Part shown: one piece after another, positions 34,561 to 45,632 of the stretch
Layout: each line of letters begins with the position of its first letter
Numbering within the stretch: position 1 is the first letter of the stretch
DNA from: Gracilariopsis chorda
Taxonomy: Eukaryota > Rhodophyta > Florideophyceae > Gracilariales > Gracilariaceae
Length of the DNA: 64,000 nt
Reading direction: 5' to 3'
Assembly: GCA_003194525.1 (NCBI GenBank)
Contig: NBIV01000109.1
Span: 177,826-241,825 of the forward strand
Made by a program: the position numbers and the translations under genes
The notes under the pieces: model-generated
The model's input: the letters and a program-made list of their open reading frames with translations, nothing else
Database searches by the model: none
Told to the model about the DNA's origin: nothing

Positions 34561-37500
34561 TTTCCGATTTCTGCCAGACATTTTATGTTGAAGGAGACGC
34601 CCATTGTGAAGCTTCCATCTGGTTTCTTTGCATCAAGGAAGCATTTCGTTGCAGAAGATATATAGCGCTATAGAAAACGCAACTACAAACGGTGCGTTGT
34701 TGTCATTTAGTACTAACCGCCTCCAAGGCGTTTCATGAACGATTGAATGATGTATACCATCGCGATGGTACTTTATTTGCTTTTTACTACGATAATGTGG
34801 CTCAGGAGGCTTTTGCAGAATTACAAGGAGATCTGTGAGGACGACACGGATCAAGCCACTAATATCCACATCTTTGTTTATCATTCTGCACAGCTAAACA
34901 TCGGGATGAGCTCACGGTACTTACGAAACGTTTTGATTTAAGCTTTTAAGTGACAAAAACGTTGACAAACGCGAACTATTTGCAGTGCTTCAAAACCGGC
35001 AGCAACATTGGCGGTAAAAGCGTTGAAAATAAGAAAATAATATGTGTCAAGCAGTTTCACTCTTCTTTTAGGCCTAAATGACATGGGCGAGAGCGGCGCA
35101 GTCTGAATGGGATTTAATCTCATTTCAGAGCCACCCCTTCTCGACTGCTTCCACTACAAACGCACCCACCACCTCCGAGTGCCCCCGCGGACGAGAGCGA
35201 TGTTCCCCATTCCTGGAATGCGGCCGCACCGAGACTGGTTTGTCTTCCCCACCCCCCACTCCCAATTCTGCTCACTCATGCTGCGAGTCATGTGACTACA
35301 AGTGACCAACTGCCTCCCTATGCAGCAGCCCATGCTCTAAACAGCCGTTAGTACTCTTCAGCGGCGCCACTGCCTCCGGCAGCTCCTTGTCGTGCCAGCC
35401 AGTTCGCTGCAATCCGCCCCGCTCCCAAACTGTACCCCAGTCAGCCCTGCACTACCACAGAGAATACTACTTTGGCACGACGCGAGGAAGGAAATTTACT
35501 TGTGTAGACGGGTACTGACTAAAGATAGAAGCAGATGCAGTGGAACAACGTTGTTCAAACCGCAACAGTTTGCCGCAAATACTAGGCCTTCCAATATTCC
35601 GCGCATATATAATGTGTGGGCCTGGGCGATAATATCTTTGACCTTGGTATACTGGATTTCCATCTTGGTCTCATTTTCAGATATGTGACTCAGTATTTAC
35701 TCCCACTCCACTAGTTAATCGTTGCACCAACCAAACCCCCTGATGCTGGAAGGGATTCAATCCATAGCATCTGGTGCAGTAGTTACCGGCAAGAAAGGAT
35801 GCGTGTCTTCGAACCCTACAGCATCCATATCAATGTACGGGTAGTGTGGAACGGAATGATGTGAAGAACTAGAATCATCTGTCATTTGGCGAATGCTAGA
35901 GGTGAAAAATGGCTGTGCCATCATGGTGTTGTTGGAACAAGAGTATTGAGGCTGAAAAGCGACATGGGAGGGTATTATATAGACAAAAGATAGCCTAATA
36001 CAAACAGTGCGTTTGCCGAGCTGTTTTGCAGGGCAAGAAAGTGTCCCTTGACAGGTTGTTATGAGTTGTAAGGTACAACTGGTATGCCGAACTAGAAGGT
36101 ACTCATATAGAACAATTGTCTATAAAAGCCCAAATTCGGTGCCCTCCAAGCCAACTCAGGCCAGACAACTTCTATTTCCTTTGGCTATCCCCACCTTTTC
36201 TTAGAGCTGTCTGCTCGTACTTGCCTCCAACCCTACTTTACCCCATTTTCCTTCCATAACCATGCAGCATGATTTTGTGCACATATTGAGTCTATTAGCT
36301 GCCTCTGTCTGTTACGAGATCAAGTAACGTATTAGCGTGCTTTAAACCACACATTAGACCTAAATTTTCGGTCATGCGTGTTCAATGAAGACGTTCGTAT
36401 TCATATTACGCTAGACCTAACGTTGTGGTCGCGCATCTGTTGTCACTATTGTTTTTCTCTACCGCTAATAGTAAGCTGTTGTCCTGTGTACGCTTTTATC
36501 ATCATCTATTTTCGCCTTGACTTCGTTCAGGCCGTGCATGTCTTGCGCCTTTCGCCGCAGTACTGACACTGCCAATAATCCTCTTTGGTCTATTATCTAT
36601 TGTAATCGCATGCCAGTTTTGGTACTCTCGAGCTACGAATATATTTTCAAGCTACTTTCCGGGAAAGAAGGGTACAATGAGAGATGTTGTCGTCTTGTTT
36701 CGTGAAATCATGCAACATGAAACTCCCAATATGCTTATTGTATGTTTGTGTATGTGTTGGCTTTCGAATGAATGAGAAGAGCGAAGAGTGAATGCGAACT
36801 CTGAGCAGGAAGAAAGCGATAGGATACTGGTGGTGGTGTGAAAAATGGCAGAAACAACAGCCGTACTGTTTAGTTGGTTTGAAGACATTGTGGTTTGAGG
36901 AGACACATGCGTATACAAAGAGCAAATGCTTCCCTGCTTACTTGTCTTTTACAAGATACAGAATCTGTAGAATCTGTAGCCGGAAGTGCTTGGGGTCACA
37001 GTTACCACACTTCGCCAGAGCAATGTGAGCGATTCTCGACATTCCATTCTCTCTCTATTTGCAAAAGTGTGGAAACTGCGAATTCTCGGAAGCACCCAAT
37101 TCTCGGAAGCACCCAGTGCTGGATGGTGCATCCCTTTTGTGGCCTTTGATTGGCCGGTTTGGGATGTGGGTGCCTGCGTCCACTTGAATTGGGCCACCCC
37201 ACCAGCCAGCGGTCTTCGTGCAACGGCGGAGTTGAGCCCGTAACGGGAGCGTTAAGCCGTGCACGTTTCATAATTACTATTGAAAATTAGTCCCCACTTT
37301 CCCTCCTGTCCCTATTTGCGATACCCAATGATATGTTGCATTGCAAGCCCTGTGAACCTCCTATCCCTTCCCGGAAAGGAGTTTCCTGTGAGGTCATAGA
37401 TGATGTTGCCCCATCTCCTCCACTCGACCGACTCCGATCGAGGTGTCAATCGTTGCACCAATCGGCCTCTGAGAGATTCGCTACCTTACAAAATATCGTA

Positions 37501-37575
37501 CGGGTCTGTTCAGCCGAACAACATCCGTCCTACCCTTTGTGCCACTTCAGAGCATCGTGCTTCCGGTGACCAATA
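34561..37575. other. Intergenic, mostly uninformative
   Basis: No open frame above 100 codons has recognisable features. At 37081-37114 a 17-bp unit, AATTCTCGGAAGCACCC, is perfectly duplicated in tandem. The sequence just after it (GTGCATCCCTTTTGTGG..GATTGGCC) has a weaker relative at about 39255-39290, suggesting an old dispersed repeat. The 5' leader of the dehydrogenase gene should lie at the right end. Confidence 0.5.
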
Positions 37576-38652
37576 ATGAAGATTGCTGTCTTAGGATCCG
37601 GTAACGGCGGTTGTGCAATCGCATTCGATTGTGCACATCATGGGTACACCGTAAACTTGTTCGACTTCGAATCCTTCCCTGCAACAATAGCCGAAGTTCA
37701 AAAGCATGAAGGCATCTACTGTGAAGGGCAACTTCAAGGTTTCGCATCAGTCGCATACGCGGGTCATGACATTGAGAAAGCCTTAAACGATGTTGATCTT
37801 ATCTATGCAGTCGGCCCGGCGTATAGCACTCGTCCTTTCGCGAAGGCTTGCAAGCCGCATCTCAAACCAAATCATATGGTTATCGTATGTCCAAGCTCCT
37901 GTGGGGGCGCGATAGAGTTTAAGAAAGCTGCCGGTTTGGATCTCGTTAGCACTGAGCCGCTCGTGGCGGAGACATCCACTCTGCCTTACGCCGTCAGGAT
38001 TTGCGGCCCCGCGAAAATCAATGTTTACCTGAAGCTCAAGGGTGGTCTGTATCTCGCCGCGTTGCCAGCCTCCGAATCCCAGCGAGCCATCAGAGCGCTG
38101 AATCATGTTTACCCAGCGATGCAAATGGCCAAGAATGTGATGCAAACAAGCTTGCAGAATGGAAACCCAGTCATTCACCCTACAGTCACGCTACTGAATA
38201 CTGCCCTTATTGAGCGCACAGGCAATAAGATGCTGTTCTACGAGGAAGGCGTAACAGAATCTGTTGGTAGGTTGATGAAGGCAGTCGACAAGGAAAGAAT
38301 CGCTATTGGCAATGCCCTTGGGGTGGATGTGCTTCCAGATCCAGAACTTGCCATCGCCCAGGGTTATGCGACAGAGGCAACATACGACCGTGGTTATTCG
38401 GAAGCACCAGGTTTCCAGGGTATCAAAGCGCAAAGCAGCCTGAACAATCGGTACTTCCATGAAGACGTTGGGTATGGTCTTGTGTTTTTGAGAGATTTGG
38501 CCCGCCAAGTGGGCATCAAGACGCCGGTCATCGATTCTATCATTATTATAGTGTCGAAAGTTATGGACCGCGATTATTTGACTGAAGCTTCTCGAACGAT
38601 GGCATCGCTAGGCCTTGCAACCATGAGTGTTGCCGAGCTTAGCAAACTTTGA
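37576..38652 (+). CDS. Opine-type NAD(P)-dependent dehydrogenase
   Basis: An intact 358-residue single-exon protein from ATG 37576. The N-terminal Rossmann fold starts at once: MKIAVLGSGNGG with the dinucleotide-binding GSGNGG at residues 7-12 and an acidic residue after the second strand (LFDFE), which favours NAD(H). The second half matches the octopine/nopaline dehydrogenase alpha-helical domain: NPVIHPTVTLLNTALIE with the catalytic-type His (NxxxHP), and FYEEGVTESVGRLMKAVDKER. Enzymes of this family reductively condense an amino acid with a 2-oxo acid (opine formation) or run the reverse reaction. Length is normal. The intronless state and bacterial look are compatible with transfer, but codon use was not measured. 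The exact substrate is not predictable. Confidence 0.9.
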   Translation: MKIAVLGSGNGGCAIAFDCAHHGYTVNLFDFESFPATIAEVQKHEGIYCEGQLQGFASVAYAGHDIEKALNDVDLIYAVGPAYSTRPFAKACKPHLKPNHMVIVCPSSCGGAIEFKKAAGLDLVSTEPLVAETSTLPYAVRICGPAKINVYLKLKGGLYLAALPASESQRAIRALNHVYPAMQMAKNVMQTSLQNGNPVIHPTVTLLNTALIERTGNKMLFYEEGVTESVGRLMKAVDKERIAIGNALGVDVLPDPELAIAQGYATEATYDRGYSEAPGFQGIKAQSSLNNRYFHEDVGYGLVFLRDLARQVGIKTPVIDSIIIIVSKVMDRDYLTEASRTMASLGLATMSVAELSKL

Positions 38653-39438
38653 ATCAAATATTATTCCGCACCATTATCACCAGGCAGTGTCTCTTTCACC
38701 GATGTTCTCAACGTCATCTTTTGCTTTTGACCCTACGTCTTTCGTCTCAAACCTGGAGTCCTAGGAGACTATTAGGAGTTATTGTAGTATCTCAGTGCAA
38801 ATGCGGCATGATGAATGTGCTATCTTTGACTCTCAGAGCGTTTATGTATGATTCGGCTTTTTTCTTTCACTCTTTCTTAGCTAGAGATGATTTTCAGCTT
38901 TCTGACGCTTCTGAGCATCTTCAGGCATCTTCATGAGCACATGTATGAACAAATCAATCTAGCTTCATCGCTATCTGCTCTGTATCCATCGCTTCTTCTA
39001 GCTACCAACTACTACGCACCAACGCATTATGTCTTCTTGCTTTGGGATTGTGTCGAGAGGACTAGATTTTGTGGTACTCGTTTCTCTCTTGGTTCGGACA
39101 AAGAGCTTTGAGCACTGAAGTAACTCTACTGTGTCTGGCTTTCCCTCTACGGAATAATAGCTTTACATATCTGCACGACAAGGAAACAAGCGGAACAACA
39201 ATTGATGTTGCATTGCTTCAAGGTTTGAGCATCAGACGAAGGAGCACTCGTCATGCATCCCTTTCGCACCCTCTGATTGGCCATGTTGGGGCATGGTCAC
39301 GTGTATTGCTTGAGGTAACTTACACGTGCAATGCCGGCCACGTGAAGAGTGCACTTTCATTGCACACAACTAGTCTTGCTTGTGGCGTTGCAAAGAACAA
39401 CACTATATCAACCATGTCGATTGATGTTGTAGCTGTGT
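38653..39438. other. Downstream intergenic region
   Basis: No supported gene. It contains the presumed 3' end of the dehydrogenase transcript. The last 14 bases (GTAGCTGTGTCTAG, 39429-39442) match the empty insertion site at 53887-53900. Confidence 0.5.
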
Positions 39439-39442
39439 CTAG

Positions 39443-39814
39443 TGTCTATCGGACCAGTGCGCTGACCTCATATGAGGTCAGAGCAACGGCACGCAAAATT
39501 AAAAAAAAAAAATTGAAATCTGATCCGCATGGCCCCACATTTCAAATTTCGAACTTGAAACATGGCTAACCAGGTGGTCTTTGAACTAAAAGATCTGTGG
39601 ACGGGGCCATTGTGTACGAATGTTTTTGACGATAGTGCTTGATGTAACAGCTACGACTGTTGGTGATGTGTTGTGGACATGGTTCAGCGCTGCCGGCGTA
39701 GAAGACATGATGAGAAGATCAAAGTGAAAAAGTTTTTGGAAAAGTTTTAAGGTTTTGATAAAGTTCTAGAGTAATTACTATTGACCTCCTATGAGGTCGC
39801 TGGTCAGATATACA
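39443..39814. mobile_element. MITE 1 (372 bp) with palindrome-containing ends
   Basis: The left end TGTCTATCGGACCAG leads into the palindrome TGACCTCATATGAGGTCA (39463-39480). The right end, inverted, reads TGTATATCTGACCAG and leads into ACCTCATAGGAGGTCA (39782-39799), so the terminal inverted repeats are about 35 bp and imperfect. CTAG flanks both sides (39439-39442 and 39815-39818). There is no coding capacity. The AT-rich interior is unlike that of the neighbouring copy. Confidence 0.75.
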
Positions 39815-39818
39815 CTAG

Positions 39819-40186
39819 TGTCTATCGGACCGCTGACCTCATATGAGGTCAAAAAAATCAACTTTACGTTTAATTTTAGTTATTTTGATCGGAATGTTTT
39901 GCCTTTTGTAGTCTGTATAACTTATGAAACATGTTTTTGTATAGAAAAAATTCTAAGCTTCTCTTGTTTATGCTAGGTGAGAAGCAGAAACATAAGACAA
40001 CCAGATGGTTTGATAGAGATGTGTTTGTAAAATATGACTAATTTACTACAGAGCTTCAGAAAACAGGCTCTTTTGATATCAAAAACGTACTTTTGATTCA
40101 AAAACACCGTTCCTGACGCGTGTATGAAAGGTTCAAAACCTTCAATAAATAATCATTTGGGAACATTACGTCCGGGCGGATAGACA
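39819..40186. mobile_element. MITE 2 (368 bp), head-to-tail neighbour of MITE 1
   Basis: Begins TGTCTATCGGACC followed by the same 18-bp palindrome at 39834-39851, and ends GGGCGGATAGACA (inverted TGTCTATCCGCCC). CTAG lies on both sides (39815-39818 and 40187-40190). The sequence on the outer sides of the MITE pair is found joined, with a single CTAG, at 53887-53910, giving direct evidence of an insertion with CTAG duplication. Confidence 0.75.
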
Positions 40187-40330
40187 CTAGCTTTGTGTCT
40201 TCTCCACTGTCTCCCTCCTCCCATCATGCTGGTGAAGGCAGATCAGCGAGGTCATTTATTTGGTGCCTCCAGTCGGGACGAGTGGACTGTAAACCACGTC
40301 CCAAATGGTGGCCAGCGTGTCTCCATTCAC
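40187..40330 (+). repeat. Dispersed repeat, copy 1
   Basis: 144 bp from CTAGCTTTGTGTCTTCTCC to CTCCATTCAC, differing at a single position from 53897-54040 (CCCAAATGG against CCCAACTGG). Its start is the MITE insertion point. Near-identity suggests a recently active family or a recent duplication. Short open frames in it are shared by both copies but are too short to call. Confidence 0.85.
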
Positions 40331-40597
40331 ACCGTCCCTCGCAAGCAAGTCATTTTGCGCAGATTGCGACTAATCTACTCTATGATTATGAAGCCTAGTA
40401 ACCACCATTAAAAACCTGTACCACAGCAAAACCTTATAGGAAAAATCTGCAGTGTAGGAAAAGGTATGATACTCTTACTACATCCAGTACTAATCACCAT
40501 GAAATATAAGAATCTACTTTCAAAATAAAACTTGGTAGTATAGAAGCAAGGTTACTTAGAAATCAACATATTCAGATAATACTTACAAGTAAAAATA

Positions 40598-42850
40598 CTA
40601 CTTTGTCAAGCCACAAAGTAATGTCAGTCTTTTGAGCTTCTCAAAGACAACAGGCTTAGTGAATATGTCGGCAGCTTGCACATCAGTCCTTATTGACTTC
40701 ATGTCAATTACCTTGGTCTCCAGCAGCTCTTTTATGTAGTGATGTTTTAGAGAAATATGCTTGTTCCTTTCCGAGACCTTCGGACTCTTCACGATCGACA
40801 AAGCAGTCGAACTGTCCGTTGCTATGGATATAGGGTACATTTGAGGTTCATCCTCCAGGACTGATTCGTTGCGTAGTTCCCGGAATATTCTACGCAACCA
40901 CATTAGTGTTTTTCCACAATATGACAGTGCAATGTACTCCGCCTCTCCAGACGACAGAGCAACAAGAGTTTGCTTCTTGGTCGTCCACATTACAGGTGCT
41001 TCGTTCACCTTTTTTAATAATCCTGTCGTAGACTTTCTCGTCTCACGACAACCGGCCCAATCTGAGTCACAGTATGCCTCCATTGGTGCTGTGTTATTAG
41101 CGGGAAAGAACAAGCAAAGACCCTTTGTACCCTTCAAGTATCTCAGTACTCTTTTCGCATGCCCAACATGCCTCATGCATGGATCATGGACCTGCCTTGC
41201 CAGCATCGAAGCGGCAAACATGATGTCTGGCCTCGATGAGACGGCTAAGTACATCAAACTTCCTACCAGTTTCCGGTAGCGGTCATGTACGCCTGATGGA
41301 ATACGCCGTTCGTCCTCTCGACGAGCTGTGATGTCACATTGTGACGGCAATGGAGTTCGAACAACTTTGGAGTTAACCAGACCATTTTCCAGCAGTATCT
41401 TGTCAATATACCTGCTCTGTTGTACCTTTATTCCGTTCTTGTCCCTCGTTATGTCAAATCCAACGAAACGTTTCGCCTCTCCAAGGACCTTAACCTTAAA
41501 GAGGTTCTGCATCTCTGTCTTGAAGTCTTCCAGAAGAGACCGGGAGTTACAAGATGTCAGTAAGTCATCAACGACCACTACGATGGCCAAGGTTCCGCTG
41601 TTGGACTTGTATATATATAGTCGGCTATCGGTGCTCGACTGCTTGAATCCCAAGCGCAATAGCTCATTGTGCATGAGAGATCCCCATATTTGACCGGCTT
41701 GTTTTGCGCCGTATATTGAATTTAGAAGCAAGCATACCTTTCCAGGAATAAATGAGGAACCAGATGCGTTTTGGGGTTGTTCCATGATTAGAGGCTCGTC
41801 TAGATCACCGTACAGGTATGCATTGCTAATATCCATAGTCTCTAGTATCAGGCCCTGAGATGCGGCCTTTGCCAACAAAAGACGAATGGTTTCAATACGG
41901 GCAACCGGGGCGTACAAGTTGTCTGGGTCGTAATCCAAGTACGGGCGTTGCAGGTCGCCCCGTGCTACGCAACGCGCCTTTGGAAGGATACGCGGAGGGT
42001 CGGAGCTTAATAATTTTGCTAAGAACCTCCATAAGAATGGAAATGGTTTCATGCCAGGTTCTCTATCGATCAGCTTCCAAGTTCCTCTTTCCACCAACGC
42101 ATCGTACTCTCTGTCGATTGCTTCTGCCCATCCTGGCATCACTCTGGCTTCTTCAAAGCTCTTGGGGACTCTGCCATCATCCCCGAGGTCTTTGGAGCGT
42201 GAGTGTGCGATAAGGCAATGAGCAAGAGAAGCGTCTAGATGGTCTTCATTATCTTCACCCATAATTTTCTCGGCTTCGTATCGTCTGAGGGACGAGAAGT
42301 CCATAAGGTCTTTGATTGAAGGGAGGGACTCCTTGGTAACCTTGAAATCTGCCTCGCGGCACTTTATTACCTTTCCCATGGATGGGATGTATATCATATA
42401 CAGTGTCCGCGGGCTTTGCATCCCCACGAAGTGTCCAGGAATAGCGCGTGGTAGGAACTTCTTATTTGTGACGGTTTCAGGCCTGTATATGAACGCGTGG
42501 CCTTCTTGCCCGAACTTCCGTAAGTTTGTGAAGTCCGGTTTTCGTCCGAACCATAAGGTGTAAGGAACCTTCATTCCTGCTCGATGATTTGGTAGGCGAT
42601 TTCTCAAGTAGTTTGCGTGTGAAATGGCTTCTTCCCATAGCTCATTCGGTAGCTTGGAGGCGAACAGGAATGTTCTAGGCATCTTCCACAAGTCTTGGAT
42701 GACTTTCTCTGCTACACCGTTCGATTGGTGTGCGTACGGTGGGGTGAACTCTAGTACTATACCATTTTCCATCGCGTATAAGACGAAATCGTCTGACCTA
42801 TTCTCACCCGCTCCGTCAAGGCGAACGCGGTACATTAGGTTGGGAGGTAG
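40598..42850 (-). pseudogene. Copia integrase core end, reverse transcriptase and RNase H
   Basis: An open run of 745 codons plus five codons back to the TAA. It contains VRLDGAGENRS (second Asp region), AHQSNGVAEKVIQDLW (catalytic Glu), MPGWAEAIDREYDAL, LETMDISNAYLYGDLDEP, CLLLNSIYGAKQAGQIW, the RT active site AIVVVVDDLL (VDD form), VGSLMYLAVSSRPDIMFA, and RNase H with YCDSDWAGCRETRKSTTG, LSSGEAEYIAL and KHISLKHHYIKEL. All catalytic motifs are present. The end, KLKRLTLLCGLTK, is the usual copia C-terminus. Confidence 0.92.
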
Positions 42851-44005
42851 TTAGGTTTCCGCGCGAGCCTTGTACCAGCGGACAGATTCAAAGAATTGTT
42901 TCTTCTTACTTAGAAAGTATATTGAGCTTGCCCTTGTGTTGTCGTCAATGAGGACTTGCATATACTTCGATCCTTGTAAAGAGGTTGGGGTTATGGGTCC
43001 AGTGAGGTCGGTGTGCGTTAACTCCAAAGGTCTCTGCACTACCGAGTTTGATTGCCGAAGTGGAGCACGCTTGGTGCCGGCGTCAATGCACGGAGTGCAT
43101 ATGACGTTGTTGACTTCGTCTGGGGAGATTTTAGGTACCCCTTGACACAAATCAATGCATGTCAAGAGTTTCTCTCTTCCAGGGTGTCCGAGTTTCTCGT
43201 GCCAATCCTTGGCTCTGTTTTCAGGTGCATGTGTTGCAGCTTGTACCTGTGGTGGTGATACGGGGCTCGATAGGGGATAGAGTCCGTCCTTTGGGGTGGA
43301 GTGTTGTATGACTTGGCCCGTTGTGTGGTCTTTAATTACGAATCCGTTTGAGTATTGCACCTCGACGTAATTCACCAGGACAGATAAGGATACCAAGTTA
43401 GAGTCGAAGGTTGGGGTATGTTTGGCGGGTAACATGAGTCCGGTTCCCAAGGGTAGCTTTATTTTTCCACAGCCTACGATCTCTGACTGGTGGTCGCAAG
43501 TTTTTACGGTTTGCGGAGGTGTTTGGTGATATTCCCAGAACAACGATTTGTCCTTGATGAAAACATGACTAGCCCCAGAGTCCAGCCATGTTGGGGTTAT
43601 GTTTTCCTGGTGGAGACTGGCATTAGCTAATGCTATGAATCCACGGTAGTGGTTCCTTTCTCTGTCTCCGTGGTGGCGGTTAGCGTTTGGTCGCCCTTGG
43701 TTGTGGGCGTCGGTGAAGTTGTTAGAGTCCCAAGCTCGATTGTTGTTGCGTCCTTCGCCTTTGTTATGTTTATTATTATTGGAGTTTTTATTGTTGGGCT
43801 GTTGTTGGTTTTTATTTTTCTTGCGCCAACATTCGGCCCTGATGTGGCCTATGCGTCCACAATTCCAACATACAACTCCCTTCTTGTTCCCTTTTGCATG
43901 CTGCTTGCGTCGGGTTGTAGTCTTCTTCGCAGCGGGGTAAGGGTGAATGCCATCTTTCTTGGCTTCTGTAGCCTTCGTGGTATATGTCGATGCCCGATGA
44001 ACCCG
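42851..44005 (-). pseudogene. Copia zinc knuckle, protease and integrase N-terminal half
   Basis: In frame with gag: a CCHC knuckle CWNCGRIGHIRAEC (about 43830-43870), an Asn/Gln/Arg-rich linker, the protease active site TWLDSGASHVF (about 43570-43600), then the integrase zinc-binding and GAG-pre region (WHEKLGHPGREKLLTCIDL, VICTPCIDAGTKR) and the start of the core (ELTHTDLTGPITPTSLQG with the first catalytic Asp). The frame is interrupted by TAA at 42851-42853 just before the second core Asp. Confidence 0.88.
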
Positions 44006-44584
44006 TCAGTCCATTTCGGATCGCACAAGCGAAACGACTTGATCATATTCCATGTTGGTTGCGTCCGCCAATAATGTGATTGCCATTAGTGAGTCTGGCA
44101 AGGTACGGAGCAGAGTCGCAGTTCGCTCTTTTTCCGTGAGTGGGTCACCCAGTCTAGCAAGTTCTAAGTAGGTTGTCTCCAACTCGAGTAAATGTCTCTG
44201 TACGTCGTCGCCATCCTTGAATTTCAAGGTGCTTAGCTTTTGGCGGAGGTTCAATTTGGATTGTATGTTGTCCTTCTTATATGTAGACTCGAGTTTATTC
44301 CATACCTCCAAAGCAGAGCAGTGTTCTCTTTCGAGTAGTTCCGAAACTGCGACGATCGGCTGTGTGTCAAGGTTTTGGACGATGGCCGATCTTGCCTTTC
44401 GATCGGCGTCGTCCCATCTCTTTCGAGCTGCAGCGGGTCCTTCATTTGGACGAGGTTCCGAAAGCACGAATAATGATTGGAGGGAGTGCATGAGATCCGT
44501 AATGTATATGCGCCAAGTGTAGTAATCGGCGCCCCCTTTTAGACGGGGTATACGTTTATTTTCTTGGTAAGTCTCAGAGTCCAT
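44006..44584 (-). pseudogene. Copia gag
   Basis: 192 codons from ATG 44584. Blocks: YYTWRIYITDLMHSLQS, DRKARSAIVQNLDTQP, ALEVWNKLESTYKKDN, LRQKLSTLKFKDGDDVQRHL and the closing LLRTLPDSLMAITLLAD. This is the standard UBN2-type copia gag. The frame is ended by TGA at 44006-44008, but the same frame continues into a basic stretch and a zinc knuckle. The TGA could be a mutated CGA or a site for reduced pol expression; nothing nearby shows which. Confidence 0.88.
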
Positions 44585-45191
44585 CGTGGAGTATCACTCA
44601 ACGCGAGACTAAAGGAGACTGGCAGATAGAATTCTTCACCGGTCCCCTACCGGTTGAGGGATCCTTCTACTACTTTTGCGTAGCCGGGTCCACTGGCAGG
44701 AGATACTGTCTCCGGTTCCCTAAAGGTCAGACCTCTGGCTCCGAGTAAGACTCTCTCGGTGAGATGCGATTTCAGCGGCCCGTCCAAGTTCTGCACAATC
44801 CAGAACGAAGGTGCGTGCAACCTACGGAATGTCCAGGAGAGGTTACTAACAACGTGATATGTGTTCACCAGTTGGCCTCCTCTGATTCCTTACGGCTACT
44901 TGCACGGCGATCTTGCTCCTTGAAACGTCCTTGTTTTCACTAAGGTCCGGGCCGAACGACGAGACACCCTGTCCCCTTACGAACAGCTACACTCACCCCA
45001 GCTGAGCCAGTTATACGGCAAGTGCGCTATCCGCTGGCTTAGTTCAAGTTCCCAGTCGATTCCCAACCGGTATTCGGCTTGCGAACCTTAGCTCAGCCAA
45101 GTGCTAACTTCCCTGAAGGGTTAATAGCCGCGGAGGCCTTATTCAGGACTTCATATAATAGTTCACCGTCTGTGTTCGTGGTCCAATGATG
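44585..45191. other. Copia leader / left flank of the large DNA transposon
   Basis: No gene. It should contain the copia 5' leader and perhaps remnants of its LTR. Several inverted repeats are visible (for example GTTCT/AGAAC near 44790-44810), but no TG...CA boundary or primer-binding site could be established. The right edge abuts the terminal inverted repeat at 45192. Confidence 0.4.
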
Positions 45192-45214
45192 CGTCGGTGT
45201 TCTCGGAATGCTAG
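45192..45214 (+). repeat. Left terminal inverted repeat and GCTAG subterminal cluster
   Basis: CGTCGGTGTTCTCGGAATGC plus three bases matches the inverted right end at 53132-53154 except for one C/T. Six GCTAG(A/T) copies follow within 210 bp, a likely transposase-binding array by analogy with CACTA elements. Confidence 0.72.
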
Positions 45215-45436
45215 ATAAGGGTGCTAGATCGCAAGTTTGTTAGGCAATCACTCAAAAAAACTACGAAAACGCTAGATTCTGCTAGTTCGTGGTGGTTGGC
45301 AAGCAAAAAAAAAATTTTTCGGAAATCACTCTTTCATATTTTCTATTGTCATCCGTCCCTAGTACCGCACTTCGCTAGTTTCAAGTTTAGAGCAAGTTCT
45401 TTGCTCACTAAACGCTAGTTAGAGGGCTCGAAATGG

Positions 45437-45459
45437 CGCTGGCCGCGTAGCGGCCAGCG
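45437..45459. repeat. Subterminal hairpin, left
   Basis: CGCTGGCCGC, loop GTA, GCGGCCAGCG: a perfect 10-bp GC-rich stem with a 3-nt loop, 245 bp inside the left end of the transposon. Confidence 0.85.
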
Positions 45460-45632
45460 GCCCCACCCCCATGCAACCCAAATTAACTTACATATTTCCA
45501 TCTCGTGGATTTCAAACTTCAAATTGTGAAAGTTTGGAGCCCAACTGTTCTCTCAGCCTCACTGGGTGGCACCCACACTCTTGAACACCAAACATAAAAC
45601 CTCCCTTACCATCCTTACCATCCTTCTTCTCC

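Larger units (their letters stand above)
40598..44584 (-). mobile_element. Ty1/copia retrotransposon, gag-pol nearly readable
   Basis: From ATG 44584 to the stop at 40598 the whole gag-pol lies in one frame of 1,328 codons with only two premature stops: TGA at 44006-44008 (after gag) and TAA at 42851-42853 (within integrase). Domain order is gag, CCHC knuckle, protease, integrase, RT, RNase H, which is diagnostic for copia. It has very few lesions and looks young. Its LTRs could not be delimited: the leader at 44585-45191 and the tail below 40598 do not show an obvious shared sequence, so it may be truncated at one or both ends. Confidence 0.9.

Noticed and set aside
45003-45080. Possible tRNA-like segment on minus (AGCGGATAGCGCACTTG)
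   Set aside because: No cloverleaf can be formed and acceptor-stem pairing is absent.
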